Shown: positions 12,801-23,566 of the stretch, in pieces
How positions within the stretch are numbered: the first letter of the stretch is position 1
How the letters are laid out: each line of letters begins with the position of its first letter
From: Archegozetes longisetosus
Lineage: Eukaryota > Arthropoda > Arachnida > Sarcoptiformes > Trhypochthoniidae
Length of the DNA: 64,000 nt
NCBI GenBank assembly: GCA_018873245.2
Contig: JAEMBT020000001.1
Coordinates: forward strand, 10,078,220-10,142,219
Reading direction: 5' to 3'
The notes under the pieces: generated by a model
Databases searched by the model: none
What the model was told of the DNA's origin: nothing
Seen by the model: only the letters and a program-made list of their open reading frames with translations
Program-made: the position numbers and the translations under genes

Positions 12801-15405
12801 AAATTTAACGAGTGATCAATTTTTTTAGCAATTGTAAAAGACAATCACAATAGCAGTTGTTATCCGATTTGCCCAAAAGCGTACTTCAAACACTCAATGC
12901 TAAACATACTGTTTATTAATGGAAACTTATTTTTATAATAATGTAGTCTTTATGAGAATTCTGTTCTATTGATAGTCTTTAGGGTAGGATTTTAACCCGA
13001 ATTTGAAAATGTTGAGTATAGATAAGGTTATTTATTTTCAATTTGAAGTTTCAGGTCAATTATTTTGTATTACATTCTCGAAATTTTGTTTTAGCGGAAC
13101 GTGTTTCACAACTCCCGATCATTTTAATGAAATATTGAATAACCAAACATTGGTCTCTGACTATTTAAGAATTATTGACCTAACATTTGGTGACATCTTT
13201 TGTGAAATTAATGGACAAAACAATTGTACGCTTTTGAGTGATCTGATAACAAGTCATACATTCGATTTGAACTGTTACACATTAATGAGTAAATTGAGTG
13301 ATGACTATAATGAAAACTTGCCTATAAATGAGTCCATACTATTCAATCGAGATGATTACAGGCCAGTTATTTTATACATTCATGACCCAAATCAATTGCC
13401 ATCATATCCTTCAAGTAAATTGTCTTCGGCAATATTTCATCACTTTAGCATTTCTTATGAGAAAACTACATTCAATAGACAACCGCCTCCTTATGATACT
13501 GAATGTCAATATTATAACGAATCGATTAGATCTCAGGAGCAATGTTTCAACACAATCATTGAAAAAATGGTTCTCTCGAATAATTGTCTGCCCAAAAGTC
13601 ATGAATTACTTACTTATGTGATAAGAAATCGAAATTACAGTAAATTCAAGTATAAATTCTGTTCTGATTTGAAGATTGAATATGATGATCAATCACTATT
13701 AGAAAACTGTAGAAAATCTTGTTATGAAGAATTGTATGATATGAGAGTGGTTAGATTGAGTGATAAATCAATTAACAAGGTTTCTGATAAATTCATATCT
13801 TTAAATTACTGTCCGAATATGGAACTAATCATATTTTTGGTCAATTTTGGAGGTTTATTAGGTTTATGGCATGGAATCTCTTTGATTGATTTGAAAAACT
13901 TGATCGCACTGAGAATTAAAAAATTCTATACTAAAAGTTTATATTTGAAAAGATTAGTCAGTTATTTGCGATATTCAAAAATATTGCGAACTATTTTCAA
14001 CTATTTCTATGTAAAGGTAATAACATTTATGTATAGTATAAACTAAATCTGAATTTTTATTAATCCCTATTAATAAATTTCAATTGCACTCCATAAATTA
14101 TGAGATAAATTTTAAGGAGATTGTTTTGAATTTTCATAGGAAATCACACTGATAATTTTCACTATTTTACTTACATTCGAAGTAATAAAAGTTACGATAA
14201 ATTATCTGAGCTATAACTCAATCATTAAAATGGAATTGGTTGATCAATATTTTGATGAAGTTGAAGTGCCACCGTTTACAATAATCGTGAACCCAAGTTA
14301 TAGTTTATTAAAACAGAGAATTGGGCGGGCTAGTTTGGACAGGTCTGGGCTATCGTTTATGGAGTATCCTGAAAGCATTTATTACTCTTACAATAAATTA
14401 AACATTTGCATAATTGAGTGCAAAGTTATGAATGAAGGATTTTATGAAGATTGTGATTCGAATTCAGAATATATTATAGAAGTTTCATCAAAAACAATAA
14501 ACAAAACACTATATGATAAATTCAAGCTATTCATGAAAGAAAATTCGAAAACAAATGTGGAGAACTTGATAAATATGCTAAATGGGAGCAGCTATGGTTT
14601 GAAATATCATATTTTTCATAAAAGAATTAAAACTTCAAATGTACCAAGAATTCGATTAATTGATAAAAAGTTCATCAAAATATCTATTATTTGCCCCCAT
14701 AAGACATATGATATTTCCTTCAGTTTCAATCGAATGTTCAAACTAAAATATGATATAGGATTAGATTCTATTAGCAATCATAAAGAATTAGTAATTGCTC
14801 GAGAATCTTTCGAGTTTTTGGAATTTCCTTTTAGATCAAGATGTAGTTTATATAATGAACTCAAGAGTACATTTAATTCTTTAACACATGATCATTGTAT
14901 TCGACAATGTATTAGACATTATTGCGGAAAACTATTAGAATGTTCATGTGCTTTCCTCTCGCATTTGATAAATGAATTGGACTATGATTTTAATGATTTA
15001 AATATATGTTCAGTTGAATTACGGGATTTTATTGAGAGATCATACACTAAAAAATGCATAAATTTATGTCCCATTGATTGTATAAGTCATGAATTCTATG
15101 TCATTCAAAAAGAAGAAACTATTCCGGAAACGCATTTTATTGAAATTAATGAATCAAAAACTATATACTTTAGTTGGGATGAAAGTAAGCCTTTTATCAA
15201 TAACAAAGAGAGACCTGTTATGACATTGACTGCATATTTCTGTTATATTGGTGGTCTTTTTGGAATGTGGTTCGGAATGAGCGCTAATCAATTGTATCAG
15301 TATTTTAGGGAAAAGCATACTATTTCTTACGATATAATTTATGCTTTCAAGATTTTGTTGGATTCATTGATAAGTTTTTTGAGATTAATTAAAGTGAAAC
15401 TTTGA
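9141..15405 (+). CDS. Three-module (concatenated) DEG/ENaC channel
   Basis: Four exons: 9141-9879, 11343-12300, 13095-14016 and 14140-15405. Junction phases match at every step and the sum, 3885 nt, gives 1294 residues plus stop. The chain holds three DEG/ENaC modules: about 1-430, 430-873 and 874-1294. Each has TM1, a Cys-containing extracellular region and TM2; TM1 lies near residues 9-30, 442-463 and 875-897, and TM2 near 363-390, 808-833 and 1233-1258. Linkers of about 40-50 residues sit where both ends would be cytosolic, so topology is compatible. Post-TM1 motifs are FPSITLC, PPAFTFC and VPPFTII; selectivity-filter motifs are GLA, GIS and GMS. Known family members are trimers of separate ~450-600-residue subunits. 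Alternative: adjacent genes with read-through models. Against this, module 3 has a stop (tag, 14137-14139) directly before its TM1 and no Met upstream. Confidence 0.75.
10320..10960. repeat. Degenerate 'gttcgggttc' repeat block in intron 1
   Basis: Three GC-richer patches (10323-10470, 10605-10675, 10840-10960) share 'gcataaatgaa..tcagag' and many copies of ggttcgggttcagg-type units in both orientations. They lie inside the 1463-bp intron of the channel gene. A decayed tandem repeat or repeat-rich element; no coding sense is seen. Confidence 0.6.
11343..12300 (+). CDS. DEG/ENaC gene, exon 2 (module 1 end + module 2 start)
   Basis: After the acceptor ttctaacag, the frame continues with a Cys-rich segment (EECVNSCIFDK), then TM2 of module 1 (NLGSIISMWFGLAVIDM). 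With no stop it runs through a ~50-residue linker into a new TM1 (WKLIFKIICIFCFIY) and PPAFTFC. This single open exon is the direct evidence for fusion of modules 1 and 2. The pore motif GLA departs from the usual GxS. The donor GTAATG at 12301 follows ENWR plus two bases. Confidence 0.8.
13095..14016 (+). CDS. DEG/ENaC gene, exon 3 (module 2 body and TM2)
   Basis: The acceptor is ttttgttttag; the split codon joins to give residues continuing GTCFTTPDH. Several Cys and N-glycosylation sites follow, then TM2 (NFGGLLGLWHGISLIDL) with the canonical-type GIS filter. The last codon before the GTAATA donor (14017) is AAG, phase 0. Unspliced reading would stop at 14044-14046. Confidence 0.8.
14140..15405 (+). 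CDS. DEG/ENaC gene, exon 4 (module 3)
   Basis: The exon opens directly with TM1 (LIIFTILLTFEVIKV) after the acceptor tttcatag. The preceding in-frame codon is a stop and the first Met (14230) lies after TM1, so this module cannot start on its own from the visible sequence. It has a dense Cys block (HCIRQCIRHYCG and CSC) and TM2 (YIGGLFGMWFGMSANQL) with a GMS filter, then a short tail to the TGA at 15403. Confidence 0.85.
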   Translation, partial: EITLIIFTILLTFEVIKVTINYLSYNSIIKMELVDQYFDEVEVPPFTIIVNPSYSLLKQRIGRASLDRSGLSFMEYPESIYYSYNKLNICIIECKVMNEGFYEDCDSNSEYIIEVSSKTINKTLYDKFKLFMKENSKTNVENLINMLNGSSYGLKYHIFHKRIKTSNVPRIRLIDKKFIKISIICPHKTYDISFSFNRMFKLKYDIGLDSISNHKELVIARESFEFLEFPFRSRCSLYNELKSTFNSLTHDHCIRQCIRHYCGKLLECSCAFLSHLINELDYDFNDLNICSVELRDFIERSYTKKCINLCPIDCISHEFYVIQKEETIPETHFIEINESKTIYFSWDESKPFINNKERPVMTLTAYFCYIGGLFGMWFGMSANQLYQYFREKHTISYDIIYAFKILLDSLISFLRLIKVKL

Positions 15406-15571
15406 GAAATACTTCTCAGCTAATAAATTACAAAAGTCGATTACACAAAAGCTGAATGTTATTTGATTTTCAAAAATAATTAATACACAATTTTGAAATG
15501 TTCAATTAAATCAAATTGTAAGCTTTGTCAAAATTTTGCAAGTGTTAAAGTAATAAATTTTCCCAAATTGA

Positions 15572-16180
15572 TTAGTAAATTTTAAAAGGTTGAAATTCAG
15601 TTTTCAGGAAAAACAAGAAACGCATTACTAAATGCATTTGAAGTAATTGATCGAATTTTGTTATTATCGATGTCAATTTGTTGCAACTTATTTTTTCTGA
15701 AAGTGTATATTCAGGCAATAACGTTATCAAATTATGTCCTAATTCTAAAACGCGAACTTTAATCAGATGATTGAATGAATTTGAGTAAATTTTAGTTATT
15801 TTATTATTACGAAGAAATATTACGTCAAAACTTATTGATTTTGAAAATGCATTCATTGGCAATGAGGTTAAGTTATTCATGAACAAAATTTCTCATGTAT
15901 TGAATAGCATTCTAGATAAACGGTATAAATGATCTTCATGAAATTCTATATGTAAATACTACGGTTCTTGCTTTACTGCAAACTCAGTTATATTCAAAAT
16001 TATTGGTAGTATGTGAATACTATCAAACCTGGTGTCACCAAATGCGTTGACATACGATTTAATTCCGCCGCATTAGATATATAATTTAGAGAAATAAAAG
16101 TTATTTATACCACTCAAATTCAAATTCAAGATTTCACCTTCTCTACAAATTACTTCAAGTAAGTCGTTATAAATGCATGA
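15572..16180 (-). pseudogene. Leucine-rich-repeat gene remnant
   Basis: The minus strand from about 16150 to 15572 shows LRR units such as NNLTSLPMNAF and FLRNNKITKIYSNSFNHL, each about 24 residues, the pattern of extracellular LRR proteins. The upstream part (about 15890-16150) is interrupted by stops and the downstream end lacks a cap or anchor. A truncated or decayed exon. The specific family is not recognised. Confidence 0.65.
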
Positions 16181-16349
16181 CATTAAGAATAAATCTTAAT
16201 TCAATAGTTTTTAAAAATTTTAATATTTTCCTAAAATTAATTTATTATTTGTTTAGTCTTTCATCGAATAGGTCATTTGTTGAATTACAGTATAAAATAA
16301 AGCACAATATCACTTTTTAAATTGATATGTTTGAATTTGTATTATTTTT

Positions 16350-16926
16350 ATTAGGTTGAGGAAAAATTTTGTCATAAATCTAAGTATAATCTTTCGATCT
16401 AATTTTTGGTACTTTATCTACTGTTAACAAATTTTTTCAAATTATAAACTTCAAACACAGGTATTGAACTCTAATTTAATGAACTAAAGAGCAATTTCAA
16501 ATTATTTCTGATGATTCCTAGACATGTCTTCAAACAAAGAGCACATCCGCCACTGTTTGCTCTATGAGTTTGACCTCAAGAAAACCGTAGACGAAGCTTA
16601 CGAAAACATCACTCGTGCGTATCCAGAAGCATAGAGACTCATCGTTTCTGGATATGCACGAGTGATGTTTTTCGTGAGCTTCGTCTACGGTTTTCTTGAG
16701 GTCAAACTCATAGAGCAAACAGTGGCGGATGTGCTCTTTGTTTGAAGACATGTCTAGGAATCATCAGAAATAATTTGAAATTGCTCTTTAGTTCATTAAA
16801 TTAGAGTTCAATACCTGTGTTTGAAGTTTATAATTTGAAAAAATTTGTTAACAGTAGATAAAGTACCAAAAATTAGATCGAAAGATTATACTTAGATTTA
16901 TGACAAAATTTTTCCTCAACCCTAAT
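16350..16926. mobile_element. Palindromic mariner-derived MITE
   Basis: Two inverted arms (about 16350-16620 and 16645-16926) meet at a short asymmetric centre near 16630. The outer ends read ttaggttgaggaaaaatttt and its complement, flanked by TA. Each arm includes the first ~25 codons of a mariner transposase (MSSNKEHIRHCLLYEFDLKK), so the element is a head-to-head copy of the 5' end of a mariner, with the catalytic domain missing. Confidence 0.85.
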
Positions 16927-17214
16927 ATATAAATTGCTGCCAACATTTGCCTAAAAGAATTAATTTATTAAAATGATTTATAAAAGTGATCTAAAACGTA
17001 TTTATCAAGTAGATTTTTTACTTCACAGCATTTGAAAGTGTTGACTAAATATTTTGGTTCATTTTCACTAAAATCTAACCTTAGATATCATATGAAAACA
17101 CCTGAACTGAAAAAATAAAATGTAAAATAAATATCCAACATATTTTTTATTTTATTTCTATTCATACAGCATAATATTCAAATGCAAGTTTATTATGAAT
17201 ACACATTTTTGCAA

Positions 17215-17345
17215 TGACATTCAAATTTAATGTTCGATACGTGCCTAATAATAATTATTCTCGAAAATAATTGTATTGATCGATTTTATTGACTTATCTT
17301 TCGTAAATTGGTATTAACATAAATTAAAATAAATAAAATTATATT
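17215..17345 (+). repeat. Dispersed repeat, inverted partner of 21530-21660
   Basis: This shares segments such as gatcgattttattgactt and a matching 'gtacgtgcctaataat'-type stretch with the complement of 21530-21660. AT-rich and non-coding. Likely two copies of a non-autonomous element or an old duplication. Confidence 0.5.
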
Positions 17346-17349
17346 TAAA

Positions 17350-19075
17350 GAAAACATTTAGATATTTGATGTCTTAATTTTATCTTATGATATTGTTCAG
17401 TGTTAGCAAAGGTATGACTTATGTTATTATATGAAATTTAATTAAATATTAAGCTATGCGGTTCAAAAATAGGAAAATTTTCAAGAGCTTTTAAACATTT
17501 GATAGAGTTAACTAATCCTGACCTATGGTATATCATTTAAAAGCCTATTTATCTGGCTATCTTCCCCTATTAATCATCTGATTAATCAATCGTAAAACTT
17601 AAATGTCGAGTGATAAACAAAACCCTCTTCGTAAACGCATTGGCAGTTTCTATAGAGAAAACAAATATTCAGAGAAAAATTTTACTGTTATTTTATATTG
17701 GAAAATATTCCTAAATCTACAATTTATAGAGGATTTGTAAATTATAGATTTAAGAATATTTTCTCACTCAGAAATTTATAAATGTTGCGAGAATTTAGTG
17801 AAAATAATCAAATTGAAACTAAAAAATTGCCATGAAAGACATGCCAGAACCACTTGGGAGGCGTGGAGACAAAAATCTGCAAAGCAGCAGTCGGGAAGTG
17901 CTACCAGTCGCCAATTAACGTTATTTTAATTAGTAATAATTGCTTATCAAATGATAAGAATTTCATTATAATATGTAGTTTTAAAGTGCTAACAAAATAA
18001 AAATTTTCCCATTTTGAACCACATACCCTAGTATATTATTATAATAAATTCATAATTCAACCGTTAAAATCCCAATACGAATATATTTTTTGATATAATT
18101 TGGAATACAGTTAATGTGATTACAATTTTAATGATAATCGTATATATTCTCCAAAGCTTAATAACGCGATTATATTATAGACAGTTATTTAAATAGAGGT
18201 TAAAATACTATCTCATGAACAATATCTAAGTGTTGCTCAATTCAAGTGTTTAATTCAAATATTTGAGTAAAACATCAATATTATTTAAATAATTTGTGCC
18301 TAATCTATTCAATTGTGTATAAAAGCGACGAATAAAAACAGAAATTATAGCTATAGACATAATCCACAATAAGTCAGTTTCATAATTATTGTCATTAAAT
18401 GAATGTCAATAATATATTACTAAATATTATGATAGATTCTAGATATGAGATATAAATACAAGAGCATAGGATCAAGAAAGTTAATAAATCTATAAAACTT
18501 TAAGCGCATATCAGGTCAGAGGCTAAAGCCTTTCGTATAACACGACACGATTTCTTTAACTAAATGTTCGACAGGGCCGAAACCGAAATCGTAACACCAC
18601 AAAATAATATTGACACGGAGTATAACCTAAGATTTAATTCATCACTTCGAGGTAAAGTTATTAGATTTCTATCCTCTCCGCTCAAACCTCAATATAGGCG
18701 ATATTGAAATTTAACATTTTAACTACTATATAATAAATAGAGCATTGAGTTTGACATTTTTGACTTTAAACGCAAAAAATTCGAAAATGACTAAACACGA
18801 TTTTTTCAATTTTTTTTTTTACTTTTTTGACAGCTTCTTTTACTTTTATTGATTATATTTTTGACCCCTAAGTTTAGTGAATGAGGGTATCCATAGAAAT
18901 ATTCTAATTAAGAACTTTTTTCAACTTCATATTACCGTCATTTCACTTTATTTAGATGACTTTTTTCGACTTTTCAAATCGACTTTTGGCAATGCTCTAA
19001 TAATAAACAACTATAACAATTATAGAAATGGATATAAATAGTCATTACGATAAAAAATCCGAAAACCCATAGCAT
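17350..19075. other. Non-coding AT-rich stretch
   Basis: No gene is recognised. A GC-richer patch at 17820-17925 reads open for about 30 codons (TCQNHLGGVETKICKAAVG) but has no start, splice context or recognisable family. Long T runs occur near 18810-18850. Confidence 0.4.
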
Positions 19076-19079
19076 GCTT

Positions 19080-19400
19080 TGAGAATTAGTGTTTTCGGCC
19101 TAAATCCGATTCAACACTTGTGGAGAATAATAAAGGATATTATTGAGAAAAAAGAACGAAAAAAATTCAACTGTGAGTCGAAAAGATAAACCAAATATGA
19201 GACAATTTATAATTAGATGTATAGGAGTCGTTGAGCAAAAGTACGAAAGAACTCATTGAAAGCGTACGGCTGCAGAGAAAGATCGAATTAAATTGCCATT
19301 TCTTTTTAGTTTTAAAAATTAGAATCATATGCATTCTTTGATAAATGTGAGGTCAAAATATTGTAATTTTCATTAAAAACTGTACACTTACTTTTCGGAT
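19080..19400 (+). pseudogene. Tc1-type transposase C-terminal remnant
   Basis: A plus-strand frame reads GLNPIQHLWRIIKDIIEKK, corresponding to the conserved 'DLNPIEnlW' segment holding the last catalytic acid of Tc1 transposases. It is followed after frameshifts by a segment like LSKSTKELIESVRLQRK, the usual Tc1 C-terminus. The sequence just after (19380-19420) resembles an element end. The N-terminal two thirds are gone. Confidence 0.65.
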
Positions 19401-19471
19401 TTTTTGTCGCCAGGTACATTAAAGTGAATATTATAGCGATAGAAGTCGACGATTTTCAATATATTCCTAGA

Positions 19472-20806
19472 TCAATACAGTGACATTTCTATGATTTTAA
19501 GCATAAAAATCATAGTCAAAACTGTGATCTATAAATAAAAATACCTTAAAACCAAGATAAAATTAAGAATTAATTTTTACTTCATATCCACGAAAGTGGT
19601 TTATAATAAATAGTTTCCAACAATAAAATCCAATTTTCTTTTGACTCAATCTCTCAATGAATGACAATAACTAAAAATTAATAGAAATTGTTATATATCT
19701 AAGAATTTTTGGTTTATAGGTCTACAAACTTTCAAATGAGTGGCATTAGTTAATGACAGCTTATTGGGTGTGAACATAATTTCTAATAAAATATTATAGG
19801 TTTTATTGATTTGATAATAGACAGAAGAGGCACATATTATAATTAGTATTAGAGGGAGTATGAAAGTAAGACAACCATAAATCATAATCAATTTGATTAT
19901 TGAACCAGCTTTCGAGAATATGGTAATAAACAAAACTAAGTTAATTATATAAGTGTATAGAAACCAAGCCCAGAATAAGTATTTCGGCCAAAAGTCTTTA
20001 TTAAACAAATGGATTTCCAAATAGTTTGTGTTCAAAGTCTTCATTATAGACATAGCTGTTCTCCTCGTCAATTTGGATTTCTTTTTGGCAAAAGTTTTGA
20101 CTTTTTCATTTACCTCTTTAGCTTTAATTGACAGGTAGTAACAAATGAGGTAAAAGTAGGCAATTTGGTACATAAAAATCATATCAACATAATAAGTACC
20201 GAAAACGAAGATGAAATTCATAGGAAATACATAAAAATAAATTGGATGAGAGAGCAGCTGGAAATCATCGGAAAATTCACAAAAATAAAAAAGTGTCAAG
20301 AACACTGGTTTTGAGAAGTTATCGCAAACAAAGAATATTCGATTCGCTATTTTCATAAATTTGTAAATTTTGACTTTATCTGAAAGCCCAATACTTAGTG
20401 GTGAAGTCAATCCTGATATCATCTCAAATGGTTTCAAATAAGTGGGGAATTCATTATTCTTGTAATTTTCATAATGAAGCCATAGTGTAATTAGTGTTAA
20501 AGAAAATGCAAGAATAGCAATGATATTCCAGTGAATTCTCGCATTTATAAAGTATGAGAAGTCGAGAATTATTATGAAATATTCAGGATTTTCTTCTGGT
20601 AATAGTAAAGAAATGACAGATCTGACCAAGAATATCAAACTCGTTATGGTAATTAATAATGGGTTACAAAGTCTGTTCCTTTTGACTGATCCGCTCTTGA
20701 AAAATGATACTCCAATGAGATATAAATGAGTTCCAGAAGAAGTGACCAACAATTCTGGTGCTAATATTTGTGAAGGATCGAAATCAATTTCAATATTCAT
20801 AGCCAT
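19472..20806 (-). CDS. Gustatory-receptor-like 7-TM protein (divergent)
   Basis: Three exons on the minus strand: 20806-19730, 19670-19581 (30 codons) and 19528-19472 (18 codons plus TGA), about 407 residues. It follows the same exon plan as its relatives. The first donor is weak (GTTTGT) and the first intron only 59 nt. It starts MAMNIEIDFDPSQILAPELL and keeps HLYLIGVSF near residue 28, exon-2 residues GFYCWKLFIINHF and exon-3 residues LTMIFMLKIIE. It is clearly divergent from the other three and lacks the T(Y/F)LV motif in the last helix. A chemosensory channel subunit by family; ligand unknown. Its 5' region is duplicated in inverted form at 31795-32440. Confidence 0.75.
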
Positions 20807-21310
20807 TCAGTTTTAATCTTTAATAAACTTTTTGTAAAATTTAAAATTTCTATCAAATATCTTTAAATGAATATTATGGCTGAAGTAGTTTGAGATGATA
20901 TGAAAAATATGTGAAATTGATATTGTGTTTTTCTATTACTTTTATTGATATTCATTCGATGACTTCATGATAAGTGCTAATCAACTTTAGATAGAAAAAT
21001 AGCAATAAAAACGTATGAAAGACATAATATTAGTGTTAATCGCGAAATTTATATGTAAATTATATTTTTATTTATTGGAAAATAAGCTTTATATATATCT
21101 AAGTGTCAATAACAATAAAGTAATTCAGTTTCTGATACTAATGTTTCCATTTCATGATAATGTCATACTCTATTAGTAAAGATATCGATTTTCAATTATG
21201 AATAACATGAAATGAATGTTGGTCGCTGGTGGTACTCTTGGGATTAAACCACTACACTTGTTAATCCCTGATGAAAGAGTGCTTCCGTGATAATAAGGTG
21301 TAGTGAGTTT
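20690..21310. repeat. Source of inverted duplication at 31795-32440
   Basis: The receptor start and its upstream ~500 bp match the complement of 31795-32440. The shared stretch includes the codons for DFDPSQILAPELL and the upstream repeat at 21115-21310. Confidence 0.65.
21115..21310 (+). repeat. Dispersed repeat family, copy A
   Basis: This is similar to 26660-26830 (same strand) and 31795-32030 (opposite strand), sharing motifs such as ggtactctt..gattaaa.cacta and atgaaagagtgctt. Non-coding, probably a mobile-element fragment. Confidence 0.6.
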
Positions 21311-22611
21311 GTCAATTTTACGGTACATCTGTATGATCGTAATATTTTCAATGAGAAGGCCCTACGATTGAAAATTTATTTTTATAAGTGTCGATAAGAG
21401 TTAAGTGTGAAATCGCGGATTAACACAAATTTATCATTAGGAATCTCTACCAACTTAGATGAAGTACTGATTTTAGTTTGTGAAAAAATTGTAAACAGAT
21501 AGTTCATCATAAAAATAAATTAAAATTTTTAAATATAATTTTATTTATTTTATGTTTATTTCATTTTACGAGAGATAAGTCAATAAAATCGATCAATAAA
21601 AATGTCTTCGAAAATTATTATTAGGTACGTGTCGAACATTAAATTTAAACGTCGATGCAAAAACTACATGTATACTCCAAATAACCACAAAATAGAACTG
21701 ATCGTCATCCCAGACTTGTATTCACCAATTCTTATCCTGTGAAACGAACCAACTTTTTTGGATCAATTATAGACAGACAGGGATTAATCAATTCTGCTTT
21801 TAATGAGACTTCGTTGTTCATAATCATTAACGTAATTAACCAGCACTTATCTATCCATAATTGATCCGAAAAAGTCGATTTGACTCGTTTCACAAGTCCA
21901 AAATGGCGACCCATTCCACCCTGTAGTCTCCAATACACATTGCCACAAGTCAGCGTCACTTTGAGCGGGACACCCTAATATTATTGAAATATAGCGTCAT
22001 ACGAAAGTTATTCCTTCATTCTTCCGACTGATAGTCCGCTAATGGTTATATATTTGTTAAGGAGTTTTCTTTTGATATTTGTCAAAATAGTAGGTTTACC
22101 TTTGAGATAGTTCTAAGCGGAAGCAGCCTTCAGATCAGAATAAAAACTAGTATTAAATGCTTGATCTATGAAAACTGATTAACAACAGACGTTTAATTGC
22201 TTTACGATACTAAACTTTAATGTTTTGCAATTTTGTTTTTTGATACAAACATTAGAATTTCAAACTTTTTATTCAGAAAAACTTATTATTTGCTCACTTA
22301 TTTGATTACTTTCCCCAGTTTTGAAATGAAGTGGACTTTGCGACTGTTGTATACAAATGTTATGTTGGAGATCCCTAGAATCAACTCTTTAGCTATTTAC
22401 AACTTATATATTTATTATTTTTATTTAATTGCTAAAGACACTATTTAAAATCAAAATATAAAATTTTATTACTTAAGTTTTACAAAGAAAAATATTGATT
22501 AATATATGAAAAACAATTGAATATATCAGTAAATTTGTTGATAACGCAAAATTCAACTCGAATAATCTTTATAGTAACTATCATACTCTAAACTTTTATT
22601 TTAAGTCAATC

Positions 22612-22752
22612 AAAAAAATCGGTTCAATCTCTCAACAGATCTTTTCTCTTCCATCACTACATCTCCACTCTCCCACTTTCTCTCAAACCTTTGCTTATAT
22701 TCCTTTCTTTTGCTCTCAATTTCCTCACATTCATTTTTGAGAGAAATTGAAT
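22612..22752 (-). CDS. Exon-like coiled-coil segment
   Basis: A GC-richer island reads open on the minus strand for about 47 codons to a TGA. It is rich in Glu/Lys/Arg (ECEEIESKRKEYKQRFERKW) and probably coiled coil. It may be the last exon of a gene whose other exon is at 23263-23170. Family unrecognised. Confidence 0.35.
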
Positions 22753-23169
22753 CCGGATTGAAATAACATATTATATATCATAAAAAATATTTTATCTTGT
22801 AATAGGAAACTAAACTCGTATATAGATGTTTTACATAATATAATAATTATTATAAGAAGTTTCTATGACTTGTTTTAAACTAGAATAATTGAAATAACTT
22901 CATTTTGCTGCTGTAAAGACTCAAATTATGAGTCAGCTCATAACACAAACATCTATTGATTAATTAATTAAAAGATTCTTTAGACTGTTTGTTAAAATAA
23001 AACTGAGTTGAAGAGAAAGATTGACAGCGAAAGATAGTCCTAATATTAAGAACTTTATGTTTCACTAATATTTATATAAATTTTCGCTAAAAAAAGAAAT
23101 GGATTTAATATATATAATATGAAACGTTTCGATGTGTTAAACTAATAATTTATTGGACATAACTAAATA

Positions 23170-23263
23170 TGCAATAATTGATCACTTCCCCTAAATTTTT
23201 AGCCACTGAAGCTTTAGTTTGAGAAAGTGCCAGCACCTCTTGGTTGTCTGCAGTCGCCATGAC
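23170..23263 (-). CDS. Exon-like segment with start codon
   Basis: The minus strand shows a pyrimidine tract and 'attttag' acceptor, then ATG and about 30 codons starting MATADNQEVLALSQTKASVA. Base composition is unlike the AT-rich surroundings. It could pair with 22752-22612 as a small two-exon gene. No family assigned. Confidence 0.35.
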
Positions 23264-23566
23264 GCTAAAATGGAAAAAACGTTTACACAGTTGAAAGAGA
23301 TTTTTTAATGTGTATAGTTTCCCATCATCTTTTGAGTGTCTGGAATAAATTCTGAAAAGAAGTCATTGAAAAATGGTCACACTAATTAATAATCTAATAT
23401 TTTGTATTTATCTATGAATACCATTCAAGCATTCAGTTAAAAATCTGCACTATACTTATTATATAGGAATAGATGGAGAAACAGTTAAAACACGATTTAT
23501 GAACATTTTTCTAATAGTTAGATCTTGAAAGTTCTAAATCTTATCCATTTTTGTGAGTATTCAATT

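Noticed and set aside
12301-13094. Gene boundary between DEG/ENaC modules
   Set aside because: No module ends here: module 2 is interrupted mid-ectodomain at 12300 and resumes at 13095 with matching phase, so this is an intron.
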